A stretch of 64,000 nucleotides of DNA, taken from Parahaliea mediterranea. Its GTDB lineage: Bacteria > Pseudomonadota > Gammaproteobacteria > Pseudomonadales > Halieaceae. This document shows, in pieces, positions 44,019 through 53,456 of the stretch. The notes beneath the pieces were generated by a model. That model was not told the origin of the DNA, did no database searches, and saw nothing but the letters and a program-made list of their open reading frames with translations. The translations under genes were made by a program, and so were the position numbers. Numbering within the stretch: the first letter of the stretch is position 1; each line of letters opens with the position of its first letter. The DNA lies in assembly GCF_017255185.1 (NCBI RefSeq), contig NZ_JAFKCZ010000009.1, positions 124,001 to 188,000 on the forward strand, given 5' to 3'.

Positions 44019-44450
44019 ATGACTGCCCGACAACTGCGCTTCCACCACCGTCTGCAACTGGCCGCCCAGGTCATGAAGAAAACCGCGGACCAGCACCTCT
44101 TGCAACATACCGGGATCAGCACGGCCCAGGCCGCCGTGCTCGCGGTCGTCGCCGAGCAGGAACACACCTCTCAGCGACGCATCGCGGCGGCACTGAAACT
44201 GAATGAATCGGCGGTAACGGCAATGGTGGATCGCCTGCTGAAACTCGGGCTACTCAGTCGCCGGCGCCGCGCCGATGACAGGCGGGCGTGGGAATTGGCA
44301 TTAACCGCGCTGGGACGGCAGCGGACCCGCCAGGCCAGCTCGGCCTTTAACGCCATCAACCGACGGATCGAATCCCTGCTCAGCGCGGAAGAGCTCGAGA
44401 TCACTGCCCGGGCCCTGGCAACACTCACCGAGCATTTTACAGAGCATTAA
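44019..44450 (+). CDS. MarR-family transcriptional regulator
   Basis: 143 residues from the ATG at 44019; a GTG at 44007 lies inside the palindrome and is less likely. Winged helix: TAQAAVLAVVAEQEHTSQRR, ALKLNESAVTAMVDRLLKLG as the recognition region, and LLSRRRRADDRRAWELALTALG as the wing. MarR proteins usually repress until a small aromatic or phenolic ligand binds. Divergent from the amidohydrolase gene with 66 bp between them. Confidence 0.9.
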   Translation: MTARQLRFHHRLQLAAQVMKKTADQHLLQHTGISTAQAAVLAVVAEQEHTSQRRIAAALKLNESAVTAMVDRLLKLGLLSRRRRADDRRAWELALTALGRQRTRQASSAFNAINRRIESLLSAEELEITARALATLTEHFTEH

Positions 44451-44552
44451 TCAGGCCAATGGAGGAGGCGCGAGCAGCTGGGCGCAACGTCGGCGACCGC
44501 CGACGAGCCATTCGCCCGAACAGGGCTCCAGGCAGTTCATGCCGATAAGCGT

Positions 44553-45176
44553 TCAAGGTTGCTCATGCTGGTACTTGGGCAGCCGCAGGTCGAACAGCAG
44601 CGCGCCGGCCCGCAGCAGGAAGGCCGCGGCGATGCTCACCGGCAGGGCCAGCGAGGCGGTGACCGGCAGGTGGCTGAGCAGCACGAAACTGGCCGCGCCG
44701 AGCAGCGCCGCGGTGACGTAGATTTCCGGTCCCAGCAGCACTGGCGGCCGGTTCAGCAGGCTGTCGCGGATCAGCGAGCCGAAACTCGCGGTCATCATCC
44801 CCATGCCAATCGCCACCACCACCGGCGCGTTCCAGGACAGCGCCTTCTGGGTACCGAGGACGCAAAACAGCGCCAGCCCCATGGCGTCGGCCCACAGCAG
44901 CACCCGCCGCCGGGAGTGGAAGCGGTGGGCCAGGAACCAGGTGGCCACGGAAGCGCCGATGCAGACCCACAGGTAGGCCGTGTCGACGATCCAGAAAACC
45001 TGGTCTGTGTTGAGCAGTAAATCGCGAATGGTGCCACCGCCGACGCCGGTGATGGTGCCGAACAGGACGAAGGTGAGAATATCCATGCGCCGCTCGGCGG
45101 CGGCCAGCGCGCCGCTGATGGCGAACACCGCCACGCCGAGCAGGTCGAAAGTGTAGATCGTGGTGGCCAGGTCCAT
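44553..45176 (-). CDS. TRIC-type trimeric intracellular cation channel (YadS/UPF0126 family)
   Basis: 207 residues with about seven membrane helices. It contains the family's glycine-rich signature twice: FGTITGVGGGTIRDLLLN near 40-56 and TASFGSLIRDSLLNRPP near 130, reflecting an internal repeat. Prokaryotic TRIC relatives conduct K+ and other cations in the inner membrane. The gene converges on the MarR gene, with about 100 bp between and nothing recognised there. Confidence 0.88.
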   Translation of the reverse strand: MDLATTIYTFDLLGVAVFAISGALAAAERRMDILTFVLFGTITGVGGGTIRDLLLNTDQVFWIVDTAYLWVCIGASVATWFLAHRFHSRRRVLLWADAMGLALFCVLGTQKALSWNAPVVVAIGMGMMTASFGSLIRDSLLNRPPVLLGPEIYVTAALLGAASFVLLSHLPVTASLALPVSIAAAFLLRAGALLFDLRLPKYQHEQP

Positions 45177-45279
45177 GGCTTAATACCTCGTCCGATTGCA
45201 GGCGGGAACACGGTTGTCCTCGACGTGCCGTGCTATCATCCGGCCCTGTAAAAACTCACAAACAAAGAGTGTAAGGCGC

Positions 45280-45519
45280 ATGGGAAAGCCCTTGGTATTG
45301 TCGGTCGTGGCGTTCGTCGCCGTGGTCACCGTTGCGGCCGCCCTGTTCTGGCTCACCTATGACGGCGGCGGCGCGGACCAACACGGTGCCGATGCCTGCG
45401 CCAGTACAAAGCGGGACATCGGCGCCGCGGTACTCGCCGACAGCGAAGGCGACCAGGACGCTCTGGTCAATCGAGCCATTATTGTAAGGGGCAAATGTGA
45501 GCAGGACGAGCGGGACTGA
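45280..45519 (+). CDS. Small single-pass membrane protein upstream of cti
   Basis: 79 residues from the ATG at 45280 with AAGG upstream; the frame is open to 45196 but the N-terminal part there is not membrane-like. One membrane helix at residues 5-26 (VLSVVAFVAVVTVAAALFWL) is followed by an acidic exported tail with Cys in DACASTK and GKCEQDE, which could form a disulfide. Its last 23 bp overlap the start of cti, so it is probably translated together with it. Function unknown. Confidence 0.65.
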   Translation: MGKPLVLSVVAFVAVVTVAAALFWLTYDGGGADQHGADACASTKRDIGAAVLADSEGDQDALVNRAIIVRGKCEQDERD

Positions 45520-47800
45520 GGCAATTCGCAAACGATTTACACAATTACTGCCGTTCCTGCTCCTGCTGCCGCTGGCCGCCGCCGGCGCCGGCGGGAACGC
45601 CGGCGCCAATACCCGGGCCGCCCACAATCTGCTGCAACAACGCTGCATGGTCTGCCACGGCTGCTACGACGCCCCCTGCCAATTGAAGCTCGAAGCGCGG
45701 GCCGGTCTGGAGCGCGGGGCGAACAAGGAACTGGTCTACGACGGCACGCGCCTGGTGTCGGCCAACATGACCCGGCTGTTCGACGACGCGGAGACCGTGG
45801 CGCAATGGCGGGACAAGGACTTCTTCGCGGTGACTGACGACGACACTCCCGGGCGGGGCGTGATGTACCGCATGCTCGACCTGAAGCAGGCCCATCCCCT
45901 GCCGGGGCGCGGACCGCTCCCCGAAGGCTTTGATTTTTCCCTGTCCCGGGACCAGCAGTGTCCGCAACAGGAGGAATTCGACGACTTCGCCGAGGATTAT
46001 CCCCTGTGGGGCATGCCCTATGGCTTGCCCGGCCTCAAACCCCACGAGCATCAGGTGATGACCCAGTGGCTGGAACGCGGCGCCCCCGCTCTGCCCCCAT
46101 CCCCGCTGTCCGCCACGGTCGAAACCGAGTGGCGTGCCTGGGAGACCTTCCTCAACGGCGACAGCCTGAAAGAGCGGCTGGTGGCGCGCTACCTCTACGA
46201 ACACCTGTTCCTGGCCTCGCTGTTTCTGGAAAGTAGCGCGCAACCGGCCTGGTTCCGCCTGGTGCGCTCGGCCACCCCCCCGGGGGAACCGCTCGAGCTG
46301 ATCAGCACGCGACGCCCCTACGACGATCCCGGCGTGGAACGCGTCTACTACCGCCTGCAACGACTGCCGGTGACGCCGCTGGGCAAGAGCCACCTCGCCT
46401 ACCGCTTCGACGGCAAGCGGCGCGACTGGTACCGGCAGAACTTCCTGCAGCGCGACTACCTGGTGCCCGAGCTGCCGGGTTACAGCCCGGAAGTGGCTTC
46501 CAACCCCTTCAAGAGTTTTGTCGCCATCCCGGTGCGGGCCCGCTACCGCTTCCTGTTGCGCGAGGCCCAGTTCACCATCATGAATTTTATCAAGGGGCCG
46601 GTGTGCAGGGGCCAGGTGGCGCTCAACGTGATCGAGGATCGCTTCTGGGTCATGTTCGTCGACCCGGAGGCGGTGGACCCGGAACTCGACGGCGCTTTTC
46701 TCGCCCGCGAGAGCGACAACCTCAGACTGCCCAAAACCACCACCGGGACCGTGGCGGACCTGGTCAACTGGCGCAGCTACGCCCGCGCCCACGACCGCTA
46801 CCAGGAGGCCAAGGTGGAGCACCTCGGCGAACTGCTGGCGAACAAGCGGCGAAGCATCAACCTGGATACGCTCTGGGATGGCGACGGCCGCAACCCCAAT
46901 GCCGCTCTCACCATCTTCCGCCACTTCGATACCGCTTCGGTGGTCAAGGGCTTTGTCGGGGATACGCCGAAGACCGCCTGGGTAATCAGCTATTCGCTGC
47001 TGGAGCGCATCCACTACCTGCTGGTGGCGGGTTTCGACGTCTACGGGGCGGTGGCCCACCAGCTGGAAACCCGGTTGTACATGGACTTCCTGCGCATGGA
47101 AGGCGAGCTAAACTTCCTGCTCTACCTGCCGGCGCGGGAACGGCTCAAGTTGCGCAGTTACTGGTACCGCAAGGCGCCGGGCTTCGCCAAGGACCACGTG
47201 TTCGCCGACAGCGCGCTGATGCGTGAACAGCCGACGGACCTGCGCTTCGACAGCGACGACCCCAAGGCCGAGTTCCTGGGCTGGATGCGCGAGCGGATTC
47301 ACGGCGCCCGCGCCACGCGCTACGACTACCGCGAAGGCGCCAGGACCGAAGTACGGCAGGCCCTGGACGTACTGGCGGGCAGCGCGGGCCGCCACAACAG
47401 CTTCATGCCGCAGGTAAGCTTCGTCAATGTGATCGGCCCGGACCGCGACGAAACCTACACCGTGTTGCGGGATTCCGGCTATGCCAATATCGCGCTGTTG
47501 TTCCTGGAGGAGTCGCGGCGGATCGAAGCGGAAGACCGATTGACGGTGGTGCGCGGATTCATCGGCGAGCACCCCAACCTGTTCTTCCAGGTCCACGAAA
47601 AGCAGGTGCCGCTGTTCGTCGCCGATATCGCCGGATTGAAAAACGAAGCCGACTGGCGGCTATTGCTGGAGCGCTACGCGGTGGCCCGCAACGCGCCCTG
47701 GTTCTGGGCCCTGAGCGACAAGTTTCACCGTCGTCACCTGGCCGCGGACCCGCTGTACCACGGCCTTTTCGATTACAATCGCTACCGCGGCTACGAATAG
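45497..47800 (+). CDS. cti: Cis/trans fatty-acid isomerase (c-type-haem protein)
   Basis: 767 residues from a GTG at 45497 with AAGGGG five bases upstream. Signal peptide QLLPFLLLLPLAAAGAGG, then the haem motif CMVCHG near residue 51 as in Cti, and long conserved periplasmic sequence (DGTRLVSANMTRLFDDAETV, GFVGDTPKTAWVISYSLLER, DFLRMEGELNFLLYLP). Cti converts cis to trans unsaturated fatty acids in existing phospholipids, stiffening the membrane under solvent or heat stress, as in Pseudomonas and Vibrio. It overlaps the small membrane gene upstream by 23 bp. Confidence 0.94.
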   Translation: MSRTSGTEAIRKRFTQLLPFLLLLPLAAAGAGGNAGANTRAAHNLLQQRCMVCHGCYDAPCQLKLEARAGLERGANKELVYDGTRLVSANMTRLFDDAETVAQWRDKDFFAVTDDDTPGRGVMYRMLDLKQAHPLPGRGPLPEGFDFSLSRDQQCPQQEEFDDFAEDYPLWGMPYGLPGLKPHEHQVMTQWLERGAPALPPSPLSATVETEWRAWETFLNGDSLKERLVARYLYEHLFLASLFLESSAQPAWFRLVRSATPPGEPLELISTRRPYDDPGVERVYYRLQRLPVTPLGKSHLAYRFDGKRRDWYRQNFLQRDYLVPELPGYSPEVASNPFKSFVAIPVRARYRFLLREAQFTIMNFIKGPVCRGQVALNVIEDRFWVMFVDPEAVDPELDGAFLARESDNLRLPKTTTGTVADLVNWRSYARAHDRYQEAKVEHLGELLANKRRSINLDTLWDGDGRNPNAALTIFRHFDTASVVKGFVGDTPKTAWVISYSLLERIHYLLVAGFDVYGAVAHQLETRLYMDFLRMEGELNFLLYLPARERLKLRSYWYRKAPGFAKDHVFADSALMREQPTDLRFDSDDPKAEFLGWMRERIHGARATRYDYREGARTEVRQALDVLAGSAGRHNSFMPQVSFVNVIGPDRDETYTVLRDSGYANIALLFLEESRRIEAEDRLTVVRGFIGEHPNLFFQVHEKQVPLFVADIAGLKNEADWRLLLERYAVARNAPWFWALSDKFHRRHLAADPLYHGLFDYNRYRGYE

Positions 47801-47821
47801 GCCGCGGGACTATTCAAAAAT

Positions 47822-48880
47822 TCAGAAATGGGGGCCCCGGCTGCGCTGCCACAGGCGCAGCAGGCTCCGCTCGACGGCACCCTCGGCGGCGATACCCAGC
47901 TTTTCCTGCCAGTGCTTGCGCGCCACGTAACGCACTTCATAGATTTCCCAGTCCGCGATGCGTGACTGGATGAAGGCGTCGCTGGTCTGCAGCTCGTCCA
48001 CCAGATTCTCGTCCAGCGCGTTCTGGCCATACCAGACCTCCCCGGTGGCGACCCTGGCAATATCCAGTGACGGCCGGTGGCGGCCGACGAAGTCCTTGAA
48101 CAGCGTGTGCGTGGTTTCCAGTTCCTCGAGGAATTTTTCCCGGCCCTTGTCGGTGTTTTCACCGAACAGGGTCAGGGTCCGCTTGTACTCTCCCGCGGTC
48201 AGCAGCTCGAAATCGATATCGTGTTTTTTTAGCAGGCGATGGAAGTTCGGCAATTGCGCCAGCACCCCTATCGAGCCAATCACCGCGAAGGGGGCGGCGA
48301 TGATGCGGTTGGCCACGCAGGCCATCATGTAGCCGCCGCTGGCCGCCACCTTGTCCACCGCCACCGTCAGCGTCACGCCGGCGTCGACAATGCGCTGCAG
48401 CTGGCTGGCGGCCAGGCCGTAGCCATGCACCAGGCCGCCCGGACTCTCCAGTTTCACCAGCACCTCGTCGCCCTCGCCCGCCTGGGACAGTACCACGGAA
48501 ATTTCCTCCCTCAGGTGGTCGGTGGCGCTGGCCTTCAGGTCGCCGTCGAAGACCAGGGTGTACAAGCGCGGCTTGTGATCGGCCTCCTTCTCGCCGGCGC
48601 CGGACTTGGCGGCCTTTTTCTGCTCTTTCGCCCGGGCCTTGTCGGCCTTTTTCCTGGCCTTGCCCTCGGCCTTGAGCGCGCTCTTGTCCAGTACCGCGCG
48701 GCGGATCGCCTCCCCCATCTGGCGGTAACGCTCGTTGAGATGGCGGATTTCGATATGCCCGTCCCTTTCCTGTTTTTGCCGCTGCCCTATGGCGACAACA
48801 CCGCCCGCCACCACCAGGATGGCGATAACAATGGTCACTGCCTGGGCCAGGAACAGGCCGTACTGCGCTAGAAATTCCAA
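47822..48880 (-). CDS. sohB: Inner-membrane peptidase SohB (S49)
   Basis: 352 residues. N-terminal membrane helix (FLAQAVTIVIAILVVAGG), charged Lys/Ala-rich linker (residues 60-105), then the S49 domain with catalytic Ser in KVAASGGYMMA near 180 and the catalytic Lys in AGEYKRTLTLFGENT near 232. SohB is an SppA-like protease that faces the periplasm. It lies 19 bp downstream of nudC on the minus strand and converges with cti. Confidence 0.93.
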   Translation of the reverse strand: MEFLAQYGLFLAQAVTIVIAILVVAGGVVAIGQRQKQERDGHIEIRHLNERYRQMGEAIRRAVLDKSALKAEGKARKKADKARAKEQKKAAKSGAGEKEADHKPRLYTLVFDGDLKASATDHLREEISVVLSQAGEGDEVLVKLESPGGLVHGYGLAASQLQRIVDAGVTLTVAVDKVAASGGYMMACVANRIIAAPFAVIGSIGVLAQLPNFHRLLKKHDIDFELLTAGEYKRTLTLFGENTDKGREKFLEELETTHTLFKDFVGRHRPSLDIARVATGEVWYGQNALDENLVDELQTSDAFIQSRIADWEIYEVRYVARKHWQEKLGIAAEGAVERSLLRLWQRSRGPHF

Positions 48881-48899
48881 GAGCTTCTCCGGATTGCGA

Positions 48900-49712
48900 T
48901 TAATTGAGACTGTCGATGTAGTGGCGAATCAGCTGCCCCGCCACCGAGCTGGGAGGCGGCACCTGGGGGAGGTCGCGGTAGTGAAACCAGCGGGCATCGG
49001 CGATTTCCACGGGATCGCAGACAATGTCGCCGCCAGCGTAGTCGGCGAAATAGCCGAGCATGAGCTGGTTGGGAAAGGGCCACGATTGGGAGCCGAAATA
49101 GCGAATATTGCGCACCTCGACCCCCACCTCCTCGCGCACTTCCCGCGCCAGGGTTTCCTCGGCGGTCTCGCCGGCCTCGATAAATCCCGCCAGGGTGCTG
49201 TACATGGGGCGCGGGAAATTGGCGTTGCGCGCCAGCAGCAGCTCCTCTCCCCGGGTCACCAATACGATAATGCAGGGGGAGATACGCGGGTAATTGATCG
49301 TGCCGCAGGGCGGGCAGCGCATGGCGCGCTCGCCGAGGTCGGCCTCCATGGGCCGGCCGCAGCGCCCGCAGAACTGGTGGTCACGCTCCCAGGCGAGCAG
49401 CTGGGCGGCGCGTCCCGCCATCGCGAACACCGGCTCTTCCACCCGGCCCAGAATGTGGTAGAGATTGCCGCGGTGGTAGCGCATGGGGTCGAGATCGGCG
49501 TCGGCGTTGATTTCCACCGCGTAGCAGGGCCGCTCGTGCCAGTAGCCCACGAACTGCTCCCGGACGATACTCCAGCCGTCACCCTCGATTTGTTCGAGGC
49601 TCAGCAGGCAGCCCTGGGGCGAGCGCAGGTCGCTGACCAGCTCGCCGCGCTGGAAGACGATGGTGATCGCCCTCCCCTGGCGTTCAGGCGGCTGGTTGTC
49701 CGGTCGGAACAT
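48900..49712 (-). CDS. nudC: NAD(+) diphosphatase NudC
   Basis: 270 residues. Zinc ribbon CGRCGRPM ... CPPCG near 140-160, Nudix box GFIEAGETAEETLAREVREE near 190 with catalytic Glu residues, and the NudC-specific SQPWPFPxS-like stretch, here SQSWPFPNQLMLG, just after the box. It hydrolyses NADH and removes NAD caps from RNA 5' ends. Ribosome site AGGGG. First gene of a pair with sohB; divergent from nhaB. Confidence 0.95.
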   Translation of the reverse strand: MFRPDNQPPERQGRAITIVFQRGELVSDLRSPQGCLLSLEQIEGDGWSIVREQFVGYWHERPCYAVEINADADLDPMRYHRGNLYHILGRVEEPVFAMAGRAAQLLAWERDHQFCGRCGRPMEADLGERAMRCPPCGTINYPRISPCIIVLVTRGEELLLARNANFPRPMYSTLAGFIEAGETAEETLAREVREEVGVEVRNIRYFGSQSWPFPNQLMLGYFADYAGGDIVCDPVEIADARWFHYRDLPQVPPPSSVAGQLIRHYIDSLN

Positions 49713-49878
49713 GGTCGACTCACCCCTTGGTCAAATTAACCGGCTATGGTATGCCCCCGTGGCGGCGCCGGCAAGGCCGCGCACATATCAGGCCCCCGGG
49801 CGCCGGTAAAGCTTACGCAACGGTGAAATAATAACGTAGAATGCCTCGCAAAATTTTGACAACAGGCTGTATGCGCTT

Positions 49879-51387
49879 ATGAGCGAGTCGGTACTCGGCG
49901 CCCTGTGGAAGAACTTCCTCGGCCCATCCCCGGAGTGGTACAAAAAATCCATCATCGCCTTCCTGGTGATCAACCCCGTCCTGCTGGTCGTGCTGGGCCC
50001 CTTCCTCACCGGCTGGGTGTTGATTGCCGAGTTCATCTTCACCCTCGCCCTCGCCCTGCGCTGCTACCCGCTGCAGCCCGGGGGGCTGCTGGCCATCGAG
50101 GCGGTCGCGCTGGGCATGGCCTCCCCGGAAGCCGTGTACAACGAGGCGCTGCACAACTTCGAGGTGATCATGCTGCTGATGTTCATGGTGGCGGGCATCT
50201 ACTTCATGAAGGAGTTGTTGCTGTTCGTATTCACCCGGATCCTGTTGCGGGTCAAATCCAAGGTGATGTTGTCGCTGCTGTTCTCCGCGGTCGCCGCGGT
50301 GCTGTCGGCCTTCCTTGACGCGCTGACCGTGACCGCTGTATTGATCAGCGTGGGGGTTGGTTTCTACGCGGTCTACCACAAGGTGGCCTCGGGCAAGCAG
50401 ATCACCCACGAGGAGGACCACGACCACGCCGACGACAACGCGGTGCAGGAGATGAACCGCGCCGACCTGGAAGATTTTCGCGCCTTCCTGCGCAGCCTGC
50501 TCATGCACGGCGCCGTGGGCACCGCCCTGGGGGGTGTCTGCACCCTGGTGGGGGAACCGCAAAACCTCCTGATTGCGACCGTCGCCGACTGGAGTTTCGT
50601 CAAGTTCGTCACCATCATGGCGCCAGTCACCATGCCCGTATTTGTGTGCGGCCTGGCCACCTGTGTTCTGCTGGAGGTCACCGGCAAGTTCGGCTACGGC
50701 GCCAAACTGCCCGACAATGTGCGCGCGGTACTGGAGGACTTCCAGGCCCGGCAGGAGGCCCGGCGCAATCCGCGGACCAACGCGCGCCTGATGGTACAGG
50801 CACTGGTGGCGCTGCTGCTGGTGGTGTCCCTGGCCCTGCACCTGGCTGCCGTGGGTATCATTGGCCTGATGATCATCGTGCTGCTCACCGCCCTGAACGG
50901 CGTCACCGAGGAGCACCAGATCGGGCACGCCTTCGAGGAGGCCCTGCCCTTCACCGCGCTGCTGGTGGTGTTTTTCGCCATCGTGGCAGTCATTCACGAG
51001 CAGCACCTGTTCACGCCGGTGATCGACGCGGTGCTGGCGATGGAAGCGGATGTCCGCCCGCCGATGTTCTTCCTCGCCAACGGCATCCTGTCGATGATCA
51101 GCGACAACGTGTTCGTGGCCACCGTGTACATCAATGAAGTCAAGGCGGCGCTGGACGCGGGGACCATCAGCAGGGCGGAATTCGACCAGCTGGCAGTGGC
51201 CATCAACACCGGCACCAACCTGCCCAGCGTGGCCACCCCCAACGGCCAGGCGGCCTTCCTGTTCCTGCTCACCTCGGCGCTGGCGCCATTGATTCGCCTG
51301 TCCTACGGCCGCATGGTGCTCATGGCCGCGCCCTATACCCTGGTGCTGGGCGGCGTCGGGCTGCTCTGCGTCACGCTGTTTATCTGA
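49879..51387 (+). CDS. nhaB: Na(+)/H(+) antiporter NhaB
   Basis: 502 residues with about 12 membrane helices, the size of E. coli NhaB. Matching family sequence: [20 protein letters not shown] at the N-terminus, [33 protein letters not shown] and [20 protein letters not shown] near the C-terminus. It exports Na+ in exchange for protons. The cytoplasmic or periplasmic loop [11 protein letters not shown] is His/Asp rich. Start as given; its promoter region towards nudC is 166 bp. Confidence 0.95.
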   Translation: MSESVLGALWKNFLGPSPEWYKKSIIAFLVINPVLLVVLGPFLTGWVLIAEFIFTLALALRCYPLQPGGLLAIEAVALGMASPEAVYNEALHNFEVIMLLMFMVAGIYFMKELLLFVFTRILLRVKSKVMLSLLFSAVAAVLSAFLDALTVTAVLISVGVGFYAVYHKVASGKQITHEEDHDHADDNAVQEMNRADLEDFRAFLRSLLMHGAVGTALGGVCTLVGEPQNLLIATVADWSFVKFVTIMAPVTMPVFVCGLATCVLLEVTGKFGYGAKLPDNVRAVLEDFQARQEARRNPRTNARLMVQALVALLLVVSLALHLAAVGIIGLMIIVLLTALNGVTEEHQIGHAFEEALPFTALLVVFFAIVAVIHEQHLFTPVIDAVLAMEADVRPPMFFLANGILSMISDNVFVATVYINEVKAALDAGTISRAEFDQLAVAINTGTNLPSVATPNGQAAFLFLLTSALAPLIRLSYGRMVLMAAPYTLVLGGVGLLCVTLFI

Positions 51388-51425
51388 TGTCACGCAGCGG
51401 GCGCGTCGCGCCCGCCTTTGCCGGC

Positions 51426-52151
51426 TCAGGCCCCGTATAGCTCCCGCCACAACACCGTGCCGCCGCTGCTGGCGGCGATCTCTTCCAGCTGCGCTTCGTG
51501 CGCGGCCAGCTCCGCCTCGCTGGGCTGAATGACCGGCAGCGGCGCGCGATCCGCCGGCAAGCGGCGAATGCGCTCCCCGGCCGAACCCCCGCCGCTGCTG
51601 TCGCTGTCATGGTCGGACAGGGCGAAGGTGGTCTGCCCCCCGGTCATCGCCAGGTAGACGTCGGCCAGGATCTCGGCGTCCAGCAGTGCCCCGTGCAGGT
51701 CGCGCTGGGAGTTGTCGACCATATAGCGCTGGCACAGGGCGTCCAGGGTGTTGCGCTGCCCCGGGTGCTTGGCGCGGGCCATGGTCAGGGAGTCGATAAT
51801 GGTGCAGCTCTGGTCCACCATCGGCAGCCCGGCGTCGAGGCGCTGCAGCTCCGCGTTCAGGAAGCCCACGTCGAAGGGCGCGTTGTGGATGACCAGCTCG
51901 GCGCCGGCGACAAAGTCGACAAAATCCGCGGCGATCTGGGCGAAACGGGGTTTGTCGGCGAGGAATTCGTTGGTAATGCCGTGGACCTCGATGGCGCCCT
52001 GATCCACCTCCCGTTCCGGATTGATGTACTGGTGGTAGTGCTTGCCGGTGAGGCGGCGGTTCACCAGCTCGACACAGCCGATCTCGATGATCCGGTGACC
52101 CTGGCTCACTTCCAGGCCGGTGGTTTCGGTATCCAGTACGATCTGTCTCAT
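51426..52151 (-). CDS. dnaQ: DNA polymerase III epsilon subunit (proofreading exonuclease)
   Basis: 241 residues from the ATG at 52151. DEDDh exonuclease motifs: IVLDTETTG with Asp7/Glu9, [14 protein letters not shown] near 98, and [20 protein letters not shown] near 163. The C-terminal 60 residues bind polymerase alpha in the family. Its ATG overlaps the rnhA stop in ATGA; this order and overlap differ from E. coli, where rnhA and dnaQ are divergent. The region between the exonuclease and the C-terminus is Ser/Gly rich ([11 protein letters not shown]). Confidence 0.95.
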   Translation of the reverse strand: MRQIVLDTETTGLEVSQGHRIIEIGCVELVNRRLTGKHYHQYINPEREVDQGAIEVHGITNEFLADKPRFAQIAADFVDFVAGAELVIHNAPFDVGFLNAELQRLDAGLPMVDQSCTIIDSLTMARAKHPGQRNTLDALCQRYMVDNSQRDLHGALLDAEILADVYLAMTGGQTTFALSDHDSDSSGGGSAGERIRRLPADRAPLPVIQPSEAELAAHEAQLEEIAASSGGTVLWRELYGA

Positions 52152-52585
52152 GCGCGCATCTCGTCGATGGCCCGGTTGGCCAGTTGGTCGGCGATTTCGT
52201 TTTCCCGGTGGCCGCTGTGGCCCTTGACCCAGTGCCATTGCACCCGGTGACGCTGGTTCTGTTCATCCAGCGCCCGCCACAGGTCCTCGTTCTTGACCGG
52301 TTTGCGCGCGGCGGTTTTCCAGTTCTTCGCCTTCCAGTTGGCGAGCCACTTGGTAATGCCGTCGCGCACGTAGGACGAGTCCGTGGTCAAATCGACCGCA
52401 CAGGGCTCCTTCAGGGCTCGCAGGCTCTCGATGGCCGCCATGAGCTCCATGCGGTTGTTGGTGGTGGCGGGCTCGGCCCCGTAGAGTTCGCGTTCCTTGC
52501 CCTGATAGCGCAACAGCGCGCCCCAGCCGCCGGGGCCGGGATTGCCCCGGCAGGCACCGTCGGTAAATATTTCCACTTGCTTCAC
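52148..52585 (-). CDS. rnhA: Ribonuclease HI
   Basis: 145 residues from a GTG at 52585 that overlaps the methyltransferase stop in GTGA; the open frame extends further only as shadow of that gene. Catalytic residues Asp9 ([19 protein letters not shown]), Glu47 (NNRMELMA), Asp69 (TTDSSY) and Asp133 (NEIADQLAN), with the basic protrusion [14 protein letters not shown]. It cuts RNA in RNA-DNA hybrids. Middle gene of methyltransferase-rnhA-dnaQ, all coupled by 4-bp overlaps. Confidence 0.96.
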   Translation of the reverse strand: MKQVEIFTDGACRGNPGPGGWGALLRYQGKERELYGAEPATTNNRMELMAAIESLRALKEPCAVDLTTDSSYVRDGITKWLANWKAKNWKTAARKPVKNEDLWRALDEQNQRHRVQWHWVKGHSGHRENEIADQLANRAIDEMRA

Positions 52586-53421
52586 GCGGCGTTGTCTCCC
52601 CTGCGCGGTGTGGGTGCCGGCCGCGGGGCCGACACCGGTTTGGGTACAGCGAGATCGATCAGGCGCGCGCGCCTGGCCCGCTGGGCCGGCCGGGTACTGC
52701 CCGGCACCTGCTTCATGGCATGCACAATGTACACCCCGCCCGCCGGCAGGCGGTGGCGGGCGCACCAGGCGTTGCAGCGCTCGACAACCGCGCGGATACG
52801 GCGCCCCCCGAAAGGCGGTACGGTATAGCACTGGCGCGCTTCTTCTTCCTCCAGCCCCAGCAGGTTGAGCCAGTCGCTCAGCCGCCAGGTGGAGAGGCTG
52901 CGACGGCCGCGCCACGGACTGCCGCCAGCCCGGGCGCGCAGCGCGATATTCACCCCCTTCAGGCTCCAGGGGTTGAAACCGATCACGAACAGGTGACCCT
53001 GTGGCGTCAAAACACGGTGCATTTCGCGCAGTGCCTGGTGGGGGTTGTCGCTGAATTCAAGGCTGTGGTGCGCGATCAGTACGTCCACGCTGTCGGTGGC
53101 CAGCGGCAGCTCGTCGGCATTGGCCACCAGGCTCACGGACTCCCCCGCCCGCGACGAAACGTAAATCCGGTGGCGCACCGGACTGCCCCCGAACAGGGGA
53201 TGGCAGCGCGTGGCCCCAACCTGGGCGAGATGGTAGCCGAAGGCGGTGTCCAGGCTGGCGGCGATCTCGCGCTCCAGCAGGCCCAGGAGGTAGCGGCCGT
53301 TGGTACTGCTGTACCAGGTTTCCAGTTCAGTCAAAATCTCGTTAAACTCTTGGCTCGGCCCGCGGCCGGAACAATTCCGGTCCGCGCCCAAGGCCCCTCG
53401 GGGGCGCTCGGTAGCGACCAT
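52582..53421 (-). CDS. SAM-dependent methyltransferase (YafS-like)
   Basis: 279 residues. Class I methyltransferase core: [25 protein letters not shown] near 90-115 and [25 protein letters not shown] near 130-155. The usual N-terminal glycine-rich SAM motif is weak. Gene order with rnhA, dnaQ and the divergent gloB is the same as for yafS in E. coli, which supports the assignment. The C-terminal 45 residues are basic and low-complexity ([17 protein letters not shown]). Substrate unknown. Confidence 0.85.
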   Translation of the reverse strand: MVATERPRGALGADRNCSGRGPSQEFNEILTELETWYSSTNGRYLLGLLEREIAASLDTAFGYHLAQVGATRCHPLFGGSPVRHRIYVSSRAGESVSLVANADELPLATDSVDVLIAHHSLEFSDNPHQALREMHRVLTPQGHLFVIGFNPWSLKGVNIALRARAGGSPWRGRRSLSTWRLSDWLNLLGLEEEEARQCYTVPPFGGRRIRAVVERCNAWCARHRLPAGGVYIVHAMKQVPGSTRPAQRARRARLIDLAVPKPVSAPRPAPTPRRGDNAA

Positions 53422-53456
53422 GTTACTGTATTTTCAAGGCAATTGAACGGTGCGCC

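Noticed and set aside
45545-47059. 504-codon minus-strand frame opposite cti
   Set aside because: Antisense shadow; no start signals or protein-like composition, and Cti is unmistakable on the other strand.
49813-51450. 545-codon minus-strand frame opposite nhaB
   Set aside because: Gln/His-rich shadow of the antiporter gene; nhaB on the plus strand is fully recognisable.
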